A stretch of DNA of 64,000 bases from Aestuariivivens sediminis. GTDB lineage: Bacteria > Bacteroidota > Bacteroidia > Flavobacteriales > Flavobacteriaceae. Below are positions 53,986-61,778 of the stretch, in pieces. The stretch spans positions 620,001 through 684,000 of the forward strand of contig NZ_JAKMCP010000002.1 in NCBI RefSeq assembly GCF_022662105.1, in the 5' to 3' direction. Numbering within the stretch: the stretch's first letter is position 1; each line of letters begins with the position of its first letter. The notes below the pieces were generated by a model. That model was not told the DNA's origin. It made no database searches and saw nothing but the letters and a program-made list of their open reading frames with translations. The translations under genes and the position numbers were made by a program.

Positions 53986-54431
53986 TTTTTATGTTGCAGC
54001 ATTATATTTAGAAAGATCCTGGAATTGATCAAATTAACCGACTCCCTATCGGAGCGCGTATTATACACCTGTGATTAAATGGGGCCTGCCCATACATTAA
54101 AGACCTTGTACCGTAAAGTAATACACATAACAAGGTTAACTGACTTTCGTTTTTTTTATTGATTTACCCGTTGTCATTTTGATTTATAGGTTACAAATAA
54201 ATGTCAGTTCGAGTGATTTTCGATAGAAAATTGTATCGAGAACACTAGTTTAAGAACTAAAATTTGATTCTCGATACCTACCAAAGACAGGCAGGCTAAT
54301 TTATTTCATTTCCATTCGTAAAATTCACTCGAACCTGCCCGTCCGGTCAGGCGGGTTGACAAATTTTATTCAAAATACTCAACGAGTTTGATTTATAATT
54401 TTAAATGGACTAGTCTGACAACATAAAACGC
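53986..54431. other. 446-bp gap between convergent GH105 and DUF5107 genes
   Basis: No protein is visible. It carries a 7-bp inverted repeat ACCTTGT/ACAAGGT (54103-54136) and the nested palindromic element at 54207-54334, followed by a GC-rich CCTGCC...GGTCAGGCGGG hairpin-like segment (54334-54355). Confidence 0.7.
54207..54334. repeat. Nested inverted-repeat element (REP/MITE-like)
   Basis: Outer arms GTTCGAGTGA (54207-54216) and TCACTCGAAC (54325-54334); inner arms GTATCGAGAA (54233-54242) and TTCTCGATAC (54268-54277). The inner spacer is 25 bp. It has no coding capacity. Similar 'TTCGAGTGA...TATCGAGAA' sequences are familiar from flavobacterial intergenic DNA, so it is probably a dispersed, non-autonomous repeat. 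Confidence 0.6.
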
Positions 54432-57400
54432 TTAAAATGAACCCATATCTTCCATTTCTACTTTAGCCCATAAATTACTTACCGACAATGCTATAGCTTT
54501 TTCCAAATCCTCCTTTGCCTTTGAGGATTCGCCGAGACCTTTGTATCCTAATCCTCTTAGGGTATAAGCTCTGGAATTTTTAACATTGTCTCTTTCTCTT
54601 TCTCCAAAAATGGCAAAGTAATTATCTGCAACTTCATCATCTGCATTTAAAATCGCATTGCCTGCTTCAATCAATTCATTAAAAATGGCATCTGCTTTAG
54701 CCTTATGGTTAAGCTCTAAATTACTCATCCCCTTATAATAGGTCATGATACCTGATCGCCTTGATGTTTCCTCGTTAATTGCCAGATTATAAAACGATTT
54801 GGCGGTATGCTTCTCATTTAAGGCATCATAGGCTTTACCAATAAAATAATTCACTTGAATATTTCTGTTTCCTGACCTGGCACTTCCTGCCTCCTCATCT
54901 GGAACCCGTGCCATTAAAAAATGTGCTAAAGCCTTATCATACGCCTTTTTGGCCATGTATTGCAAACCCATTGCTAATTGTGCATCAATAATGACTTCAC
55001 GTACTCTGGAACTTCCTTCGCGATAACTGAATACTTTGTCTTTTAATAGGGCAACGGACTGCTCTGGTTTTCCTGCCAATGTAAGCACGGTAATTTGATG
55101 TATAAAGGCATCATCACGATCATTGACTGCGGATTCGTTACCTTCAAATATCTTTAATCTGGTTTTTATGGGACTGTTATTCAATTCATATAAATTATCC
55201 AGTTCGGTATATAAAATGGCATCACTTTTGTTAAGATCCAGTGCTTTTTCATAATAGGGAATCGCTTTTTCAAAGTCGTTGTAATGCCTGTAATACCCCC
55301 ATCCCAAATTGCGATAGGCCATATATAAATCCGGTTCATTTTTTATAGCATTCTCCCAGTACTCAATTGCTTTTTTTGGCTGCTTGTTATACAATATATT
55401 TCCAAGATAATAATAGGCCTTACCGTCTCCCGGATTATACTCTAGTGCTTTATTTAAAATTTTAACGGTCTCCAAACGATATGGAAAAACATAATCTGTC
55501 GATAGATTTTGCGCTTTTTTAAAAAGGGCAGCGGCTTCATTTTTATGACCCCATTCACTTTCAATGAATCCTAAATAATAGTGTATAATGGGATCTGCTC
55601 CCTCATATCCCAAGAACACCTCTTTTGCTTCTTTGAGCATACCCTCATTCATATAGCCTACACCAAGTTCGAGATAGTTTTGATTGAAGTTCCTCATTTT
55701 TTTCGTGAACGACGCCTTTGCCTTTTCGGCCATGTCAGCGTTCCCGGACGCTTTGGCGACGAGATAGGCTTCATGAGCCATTCTAAAATTAAGAGGGTCG
55801 GTTTCCAGATTATTTGAAAGGGTCTCACCGGCGCCCTCAAGATCTCCCAATTTTCTTTGAATGGAAGCTTTTAAGCCAATAGCTCTGGTATTTCGGGTAT
55901 TTGTAGATAAGGATTCGTTTATTTGATGAAGTCCTTTTTCAAAATCCCCGTTGATACACGAAATCTGAGCCAACTCGAAATAAGCAGCGGAGTGATAGGC
56001 ATAATCCCAGGTAGCACGATATAATGTGTCAACAGCTTCATCATACAGCTCCAGTGCTTTTAAAGTTAAGCCTTGAAGATACAATGCTTCACAATCTTTA
56101 GGGCGAGTATAATCGGTTGTCAACCTTTTTATCGCCGTTGAAAAATAGGTTCTGGCCGTCTTGTAATCGCCGTTTTTTAAATATTGATTGCCAATGGCGG
56201 TGTTGGTTTGCACATGATTTGGGTCTCGCTTGAGCACCTCTTCGTAATATTGATCCGGATTTTTATAGAATTGCTCCATTCTACTGGCTGTCGTATATAA
56301 TTCGTCTACCGTTTCAATATCTTCTGGAAGGGGCGGTCGTTTAACTTCTTCCGGTAAATCACCAGACGTTTTCTTTTCAAGAGGCTTGTAGGATATGATG
56401 GTCGTATTCGTTTTTAAATCAACCATTTCGGTATACAAATCGGTTTCATTAAAATCATCTTTCATTTTAATATATTGCGCAAAGGCCTTATCCGGGGATA
56501 TCTGTATATCCTTTTGATAGACGACTTCACTCCCTTTTTTAAGGATAACCCTTGCGTTTTCTAATTTCTGAGTGGAATAATACCCAAGGAAAACACGATT
56601 CCCCTTTCGCTTTTCAAGATTGACAGCTGCATCAAGATTCGCATTTTTAAAGCCTTCAATATCTTTTACGGGATACCAGTATTGTTTCCATCGTTTAACC
56701 TCATAGGGTTTAATCCATGTATAATCCGGTTGGTTGTCTGAATAAGCGCCCACCATGATTTCTACATAGGGTCCACTGGTCTCGGTTAAGCGCCCTTCGG
56801 TGGCTTGCCCTACGGGTCCTGAGCCCCACTCCCAGCATTTGGCCCCTTTAACAATATTATGGTCTCCAATATGTACGGTACCCGTATTGGTTCCATGGTC
56901 GTAGCCTCCCATAAAATCTTCTTGTAAATCCCAGGCAAAAAAGGATGCGGATTGCTTAACATTTTTCCAGTAACTAATATCTACACCTTTGGTAAAATCC
57001 TGTCCTTTGTATTCCACCGTTGAAAAAGGCCATTGCGTGAAATCATTTTTGGAATGAAAAGTCGCAAATTCTACACTAGGAGGAAATATGATCTGATAGT
57101 TTTCGTTAGTGTGTGCCGCCACATTTGCCCAATATAAGAAGGTATTGGTATAGGGTGTTGGATTGTATATTGACAGCTCTGCTTCAAAATAAGATTTGCC
57201 AGGATGGACGGTAATTCCAACAGTCCAACGCATACGATGGCGGGGTTCGGTTTCTCCTATAAAAATGGTTTTACTGCCATCTTCATGTACTGCCGTACTG
57301 TAATCCATCGGTAACATGGTTGACGGGCGATGATGATGGAACACACACCATTCAATGCCCCCTGAAGTCCAGGCACCAGTCATCCCAATATTTGAAGGTT

Positions 57401-57860
57401 TTACTTCATTGTTTTTATAAATAAAATTGTAATCATTGGATTTATCTGTGGCATAATATAATTTACCCCCCATTTCAGGGGTGATGCCCAATGCTATATA
57501 TTCGTTCTCCAGCTTCAAGGTTTTCCATGCCTGTATTACTTTGGTTTTAGAAATAACGTCATTTAAGGCATAGGGGTAGATCACTTTTCTGGCCCCCTGA
57601 TAGTTTTCTCCGGTGTAGAAATAGGGTGCTTTTTCTGAAGCCTCTACTTTATATGTTGGCAACTCCCACATCTCCTCAGTCATTTTTACTTTGTCTTCTG
57701 CCAAGGATAATTCTGACGTCCTGATATGAGAAGAATGGTGTCCAGAAGAACCGGAATTATCTTTTTTATCGGTCTCTTGAGCTGAAGACTCCTGCCCCAA
57801 TACAAACAGGAACGTTAAACTAACAAATGAGATTCTAAATACTTTAATTAAATGATTCAT
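54432..57860 (-). CDS. DUF5107 domain protein with TPR repeats, secreted
   Basis: 1142 residues. Signal peptide ending ESSAQ. Residues ~60-400 are DUF5107, a beta-rich domain resembling aldose-epimerase/GH-type sugar-binding folds: LENEYIALGITPEMGGKLYYATDKSN, WTSGGIEWCVFHHHRPSTMLP, CWEWGSGPVGQATEGRLTETSGPYVEIMVG. After a short beta segment, residues ~530-1130 are tandem TPRs (e.g. AYRNLGWGYYRHYNDFEKAIPYYEKALDLN). Such proteins occur in polysaccharide loci and their activity is unknown to me; the HHH segment and acidic residues make an enzyme possible. Downstream of the sulfatase by 62 bp on the same strand. Confidence 0.82.
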   Translation of the reverse strand: MNHLIKVFRISFVSLTFLFVLGQESSAQETDKKDNSGSSGHHSSHIRTSELSLAEDKVKMTEEMWELPTYKVEASEKAPYFYTGENYQGARKVIYPYALNDVISKTKVIQAWKTLKLENEYIALGITPEMGGKLYYATDKSNDYNFIYKNNEVKPSNIGMTGAWTSGGIEWCVFHHHRPSTMLPMDYSTAVHEDGSKTIFIGETEPRHRMRWTVGITVHPGKSYFEAELSIYNPTPYTNTFLYWANVAAHTNENYQIIFPPSVEFATFHSKNDFTQWPFSTVEYKGQDFTKGVDISYWKNVKQSASFFAWDLQEDFMGGYDHGTNTGTVHIGDHNIVKGAKCWEWGSGPVGQATEGRLTETSGPYVEIMVGAYSDNQPDYTWIKPYEVKRWKQYWYPVKDIEGFKNANLDAAVNLEKRKGNRVFLGYYSTQKLENARVILKKGSEVVYQKDIQISPDKAFAQYIKMKDDFNETDLYTEMVDLKTNTTIISYKPLEKKTSGDLPEEVKRPPLPEDIETVDELYTTASRMEQFYKNPDQYYEEVLKRDPNHVQTNTAIGNQYLKNGDYKTARTYFSTAIKRLTTDYTRPKDCEALYLQGLTLKALELYDEAVDTLYRATWDYAYHSAAYFELAQISCINGDFEKGLHQINESLSTNTRNTRAIGLKASIQRKLGDLEGAGETLSNNLETDPLNFRMAHEAYLVAKASGNADMAEKAKASFTKKMRNFNQNYLELGVGYMNEGMLKEAKEVFLGYEGADPIIHYYLGFIESEWGHKNEAAALFKKAQNLSTDYVFPYRLETVKILNKALEYNPGDGKAYYYLGNILYNKQPKKAIEYWENAIKNEPDLYMAYRNLGWGYYRHYNDFEKAIPYYEKALDLNKSDAILYTELDNLYELNNSPIKTRLKIFEGNESAVNDRDDAFIHQITVLTLAGKPEQSVALLKDKVFSYREGSSRVREVIIDAQLAMGLQYMAKKAYDKALAHFLMARVPDEEAGSARSGNRNIQVNYFIGKAYDALNEKHTAKSFYNLAINEETSRRSGIMTYYKGMSNLELNHKAKADAIFNELIEAGNAILNADDEVADNYFAIFGERERDNVKNSRAYTLRGLGYKGLGESSKAKEDLEKAIALSVSNLWAKVEMEDMGSF

Positions 57861-57922
57861 GGTTTTTAATATTAATGTAATCTGTTAATGTTGCACCTTT
57901 ATCTGCAACGGGTCCTAATTTA

Positions 57923-59605
57923 TTAATTGAACAGAGACTTCGACGCCTTTAGTTCTTTCCACTTGTCCAAATTCCATTGCACAGGAGGAAGAAAACTATG
58001 AGAGTCTTCAAAATAGAGTCTCGATAATTCTTTCACCTTTTCGGGCATCTCTGTTACAAGATTATTGCGTTCAGCCGGATCATTTTTAATATCAAAAAGT
58101 TCCATAATGGGTTCCCGGCCCGCCATGTGTTCTAAATATATACCGGGCTCCAATTTACCAGTAAAGCGTAACAGATAGTCCTCCTTGATGATTACCCAGG
58201 CAGGGGGTGCAAATTCCCTTTCAGTGGTGTGTGTTTTTGTGGTTTTTTCAATTAAATACCCCCATGCCGAGGAATGAATGCCAGACCAAACCAAATAATC
58301 ATGAGGCGTATCATTGAACTGTCCTTTTAATACCGGTAACAAGCTTTTACCATCCAAACGATCCGGAGTACTTAACCCTGTTGCCTCCAATAAAGTGGGC
58401 ATGATATCCAGCGTAGAAACCATATTCCGCATAATACCTGATTTTCTGATTCCTTTTGGCCAGTGGATAAATAGGGGAACCCTGAATCCCCCTTGATAAT
58501 AATTTCCTTTATGACCAGAAAAAGGAGCGTTGCCTGGCAGTGGTGATCCCGTTTTATCACCATTATAACTCCCTGCTGCCATAGCCCCATTATCGGATGT
58601 AAAGACCATAATGGTATTTTCATAAATTCCCTTTTTCTTTAAAAAATCTACAATCCGGTTAATATTATAATCGACGCCATAAATATGCGCATAAAAATTA
58701 TTGAGATGAAACGACTCGGAGTTAAATCGTTTTAAATACAAATCCGGGGCTTTGGGCTCCAGCGAATCATGAACCGCATGATAATGCAACTGTACATAGA
58801 ATGGCTCCTTCCGATTAACCTTTTCCTTCATAAAGTCCAGTGCTTTGTCGGTAAAAACATCCGTATTGTATCCCTCCTGCTTGCCTGCATGCTTAAAATT
58901 TTCCCATACCAGAGTAGAGTTATAAAACTGACTGGCCCAGTAGTTATACCCGTAATAATAGTCAAATCCGTTATTTAATGGGTTTTGCTTATTGGTTACT
59001 GAACCTAAATAGCCACTATTTTCTATTTCTTTATACACATCCGGATATTGATCACGAATCGTTCGTCTACTCAATTTTTCATAGATCCCGTTTCGCTTTA
59101 AAATATGAGGTATGATTTTCTCGTCGTGTTTTCCCAAATGCCATTTCCCAATATGTGCGGTTTTATAGCCTGATTGCTGAAATGTCTCAGCCAAATGAGA
59201 ACCGGGAACTAAGCCATGCGATTCAGCATCTTCAAGAGTATACACCCCCCATTTATTTTGCAGGGTAGCAGTTGCTATTCCCAAACGTGATGGAGAACAC
59301 AAACTACTTGACGTATACGCTTTGGTAAATAAAACACCATGCTCCACCAAAGTGGTTATCGTTGGAATTGCCAGTTTTGTAAATTCCAGAGCCTTCTCTT
59401 TTGAATACCCCTGCAAGCTATCTTCCAAATGTGCAAAAAAAGGATTAAAGCCATTGACCGTCAACGTATCATTATAAACACCAAACTGGCCATAACCCAG
59501 GTCGTCCATCATTATAAATAGTACATTTGGCTTTTCTTCCATTTGCGTACATCCCAAAAGAAATAGTGATAAAAATAGTGTCATTGAAAGTCGTTTCATT
59601 TTCAT
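57923..59605 (-). CDS. Sulfatase (S1 family), lipoprotein
   Basis: About 560 residues from ATG 59605, with a second ATG at 59599; the frame extends to 59671, but that adds 22 hydrophilic residues before the lipoprotein signal LSMTLFLSLFLLGC. Metal-binding IMMDDLGYGQ; CSPSR (Cys ~103), the site converted to formylglycine; HIGKWHLGKH; FTSDNGAMAAG. It hydrolyses sulfate esters, here presumably on a sulfated polysaccharide given the GH105 and lyase-like neighbours. It depends on an anaerobic or FGE-type maturase encoded elsewhere. First gene of a minus-strand pair with the DUF5107 gene. Confidence 0.93.
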   Translation of the reverse strand: MKMKRLSMTLFLSLFLLGCTQMEEKPNVLFIMMDDLGYGQFGVYNDTLTVNGFNPFFAHLEDSLQGYSKEKALEFTKLAIPTITTLVEHGVLFTKAYTSSSLCSPSRLGIATATLQNKWGVYTLEDAESHGLVPGSHLAETFQQSGYKTAHIGKWHLGKHDEKIIPHILKRNGIYEKLSRRTIRDQYPDVYKEIENSGYLGSVTNKQNPLNNGFDYYYGYNYWASQFYNSTLVWENFKHAGKQEGYNTDVFTDKALDFMKEKVNRKEPFYVQLHYHAVHDSLEPKAPDLYLKRFNSESFHLNNFYAHIYGVDYNINRIVDFLKKKGIYENTIMVFTSDNGAMAAGSYNGDKTGSPLPGNAPFSGHKGNYYQGGFRVPLFIHWPKGIRKSGIMRNMVSTLDIMPTLLEATGLSTPDRLDGKSLLPVLKGQFNDTPHDYLVWSGIHSSAWGYLIEKTTKTHTTEREFAPPAWVIIKEDYLLRFTGKLEPGIYLEHMAGREPIMELFDIKNDPAERNNLVTEMPEKVKELSRLYFEDSHSFLPPVQWNLDKWKELKASKSLFN

Positions 59606-59943
59606 ATACCTTTCCCTTGTGATGTTCAATTCAAATTCATTTTGATTTTTTTTCAACACATCATTTAACATCCGCGTGGCTTTGTGTAGCGTCAGCTCAA
59701 TGATTATTGGTTAAGGAATAAAGTTAAGCAATAGATCATTAACTTGAAAGCATGTTTTCAAGGCTTTATTACAAACCTTAAAAAGTAACCATTACGGCAA
59801 AAAAGAAATCGGTCAAGGACATTAAAAGACAAACCGGAAGAGGGTTCTCATCAGAAGAGAACATCGGGCACCTCATCGTGTCCCCTATAAAAACAACAAA
59901 GCCCTTCAATTTCTTGAAAGCTTTTGTATAATTCAGTGGAGAA

Positions 59944-60013
59944 GACCTGCCTGCCGGCAGGCAGGTCGGGCTCCCTTCGGCTTCGCTCAGGACAGGCTTC
60001 CTGCCATAGGCAG
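59944..60013. repeat. GC-rich palindromic repeat cluster
   Basis: GACCTGCCTGCC (59944-59955) is followed directly by its exact complement (59956-59967), a 24-bp perfect palindrome. Next come CCTTCGGCTTCGCTCAGGAC (about 59974-59993) and a small CTGCC-ATA-GGCAG hairpin (60001-60013). The second block resembles widespread intergenic repeats of bacteria. GC content is well above that of the surroundings. Confidence 0.6.
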
Positions 60014-60047
60014 GTGAACTCGCCCAATCACGAAAACCCCTATTAAC

Positions 60048-60080
60048 TAAAAAGACCCCAAAAAAATGGAGTCTTTTTCA
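60048..60080 (-). terminator. Terminator-like hairpin after tRNA-Ala
   Basis: AAAAAGAC and GTCTTTTT arms, extended by a few GC pairs around an A-rich loop, with T-runs on both strands. It lies just downstream of the tRNA 3' end on the minus strand. Confidence 0.55.
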
Positions 60081-60088
60081 TTAACCGT

Positions 60089-60162
60089 GGAGAAGATCGG
60101 GCTCGAACCGACGACCTCTTGACTGCCAGTCAAGCGCTCTAGCCAACTGAGCTACATCCCCA
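60089..60162 (-). tRNA. tRNA-Ala (GGC)
   Basis: On the minus strand the 74-nt sequence starts GGGGATGTAGCTCAGTTGGC and folds as a cloverleaf. Anticodon stem CTTGA/TCAAG with loop CTGGCAG gives anticodon GGC; TpsiC arm GTCGGTTCGAGCCCGAT. The acceptor stem has the G3-U70 pair that identifies alanine tRNA. One U-U mismatch is seen at acceptor pair 6-67. The 3' CCA is not encoded. Confidence 0.93.
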
Positions 60163-60202
60163 TATACTGTATTTACAGGGTTTACAAGCATTTAAAGGCC
60201 AA

Positions 60203-60292
60203 TTGCAATGACCTTGCAAAAGGGTAATTACTTGCAAAACTTTGCAAATGTATACATTTTTATGCAAAAACCCACCACCAAAACCCACCACC
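60203..60292. repeat. TTGCAA direct repeats and 13-bp tandem duplication beside tRNA-Ala
   Basis: TTGCAA occurs at 60203, 60214, 60232 and 60242, with a related TGCAAAAA at 60263. AAAACCCACCACC then occurs twice in perfect tandem (60267-60279, 60280-60292). The block lies between the tRNA 5' end and the unknown 434-residue gene. It recalls arm-type sites of integrase attachment regions, but no integrase is seen. Confidence 0.45.
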
Positions 60293-60314
60293 AAATGATT
60301 TTTTACGGATTTAT

Positions 60315-61619
60315 TTAGTTTTTTAAATACTGCCCTATTTTGTCCTCAAAAGATTCATCAACATCACTAATGTTTAAGTAAAATTCCTTGTTGTTTTCCA
60401 TAAACTTAGTTAACTCTTTATTGTTTTTCCAAAGCAGTACTCTTCCATTTAAAACATTTGCTCCAGAGTAAACAAGCATATGTCCCAAAAACAAGTCTCG
60501 CTCTAGAGGTTGAATTTGAATCGAGAATTGGGAAAAAGAGCTATTCTTTTCACTAAACTCAGAAATGAGATAGTTTTCAGTTCTACTAACCCTACCAATC
60601 CCTTTGAAATTGGTATTATTTACTTTAAACTTTAACTCCCCCAGCTCATTTAAAATTTGAAAAGAAACTGGTATCAAATAGTTATTTTTATCCAAGTAAA
60701 ACCCCAGATAACTACCAATTAAAAAATTAACAATTTCAAGCCTATTTAAAGAAATGGAGAGGTCTGAATCCTTATGGGGTAAAATTCCATCTACTTCCAT
60801 CCGCTGAGAATATAAATAATGATGAAAAATTGGATTTATTTCTGAACTTCTAACTTTTTCATTTTGTTCCTCTGACGTATTTACCTGTTCAAAAACCAAT
60901 TTCCCAATAACTGGATTGTTATTTCTGTCAAATCCACAGTAGGCTCCCAGAAGAACTGGTTTTGTTTGCATCTTGTTTCCATAAAATAAATTAACAAAAC
61001 ACTCTTTGTTCAAACTGGAATTTTCTTTGCTAAAGTAAAAAGATAATGCGCTTTCTCCTGTTGGCACGCATTTTCCGTAATAAGTATAGAATGTCGGCTC
61101 AAAGCTCTTTTCCCAGTACAAAATCTCCCAAGAGGCAGTTTTCATTTTGTTTATTGTGAACTTTGATTTAATATAATACTGTCTGTCTTCAACATAATAG
61201 CCAATGTAATATAGAGAGTCAACATCATTAGAGGGCTCATTGAAATTTCTGCCTTCAAGCTTTCTTGTTTCAGAACTTATAAATGGCGAATTGTTCAAAT
61301 ATTCGCTATAGTTATCGTAACCCGCAGTTAAAATCAAAAGAGACAAATAATCTCGTCTAAGCTTTAGGTACTTACTATTGCCTTTTTCAATCTCTCTTAT
61401 TTTATTGTATAAATATTTGCCATTTATCCATTGACCTGTGATTTCAGTAATATAATCTTTTAAGCTAGGTCGCCTATCATCATAGCTTCCAAAACCATAC
61501 AATTGAAATACGGTAAGAGTTTTAATTTCAAGGGAATAATGTTTCGCAAATGTCGTTAGAAGCTCTTTGTGAAGACTTAACATGAAATCGTTCGAAACTT
61601 GAATTCCTCTAGTATTCAT
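60315..61619 (-). CDS. Unrecognised 434-residue protein
   Basis: I do not recognise a family. The protein is hydrophilic, rich in Asn, Lys, Ser and Tyr, without signal peptide or membrane segment. Residues ~1-110 are predominantly helical (LSLHKELLTTFAKHYSLEIKTLTVFQLYGFG ... YLYNKIREIEKGNSKYLKLRRDYLSLLILTAGY), as in some DNA-binding or adaptor N domains. The rest is beta-rich with many aromatic residues. Its codon use is more AT-rich than that of the alpha-glucan genes, which could mean transfer, especially next to a tRNA gene. Monocistronic, divergent from the TonB receptor gene. Confidence 0.7.
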   Translation of the reverse strand: MNTRGIQVSNDFMLSLHKELLTTFAKHYSLEIKTLTVFQLYGFGSYDDRRPSLKDYITEITGQWINGKYLYNKIREIEKGNSKYLKLRRDYLSLLILTAGYDNYSEYLNNSPFISSETRKLEGRNFNEPSNDVDSLYYIGYYVEDRQYYIKSKFTINKMKTASWEILYWEKSFEPTFYTYYGKCVPTGESALSFYFSKENSSLNKECFVNLFYGNKMQTKPVLLGAYCGFDRNNNPVIGKLVFEQVNTSEEQNEKVRSSEINPIFHHYLYSQRMEVDGILPHKDSDLSISLNRLEIVNFLIGSYLGFYLDKNNYLIPVSFQILNELGELKFKVNNTNFKGIGRVSRTENYLISEFSEKNSSFSQFSIQIQPLERDLFLGHMLVYSGANVLNGRVLLWKNNKELTKFMENNKEFYLNISDVDESFEDKIGQYLKN

Positions 61620-61778
61620 AATATGAAAATTATCAATACCAACGAATATAGGGATATTCCAGTTAAATTCCTATTATAAAAAAATAATATCAAATTAACA
61701 GGAATGATGGAATAAACAGGTTTTAGTTAATAGTTTTACCAGCGTAAATGATTTAACTAACTAAAAAACTTTACAAAA

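Larger units (their letters stand above)
59606..60088. other. 483-bp gap between sulfatase and tRNA-Ala
   Basis: The first ~340 bp show no recognisable signal beyond AT-rich promoter-like DNA. Bases 59944-60013 hold a palindromic repeat cluster, and 60045-60080 a terminator-like hairpin. No credible protein. Confidence 0.65.

Noticed and set aside
59606-59671. Upstream extension of the sulfatase to 59671
   Set aside because: It would put 22 hydrophilic residues before a clear lipoprotein signal peptide.
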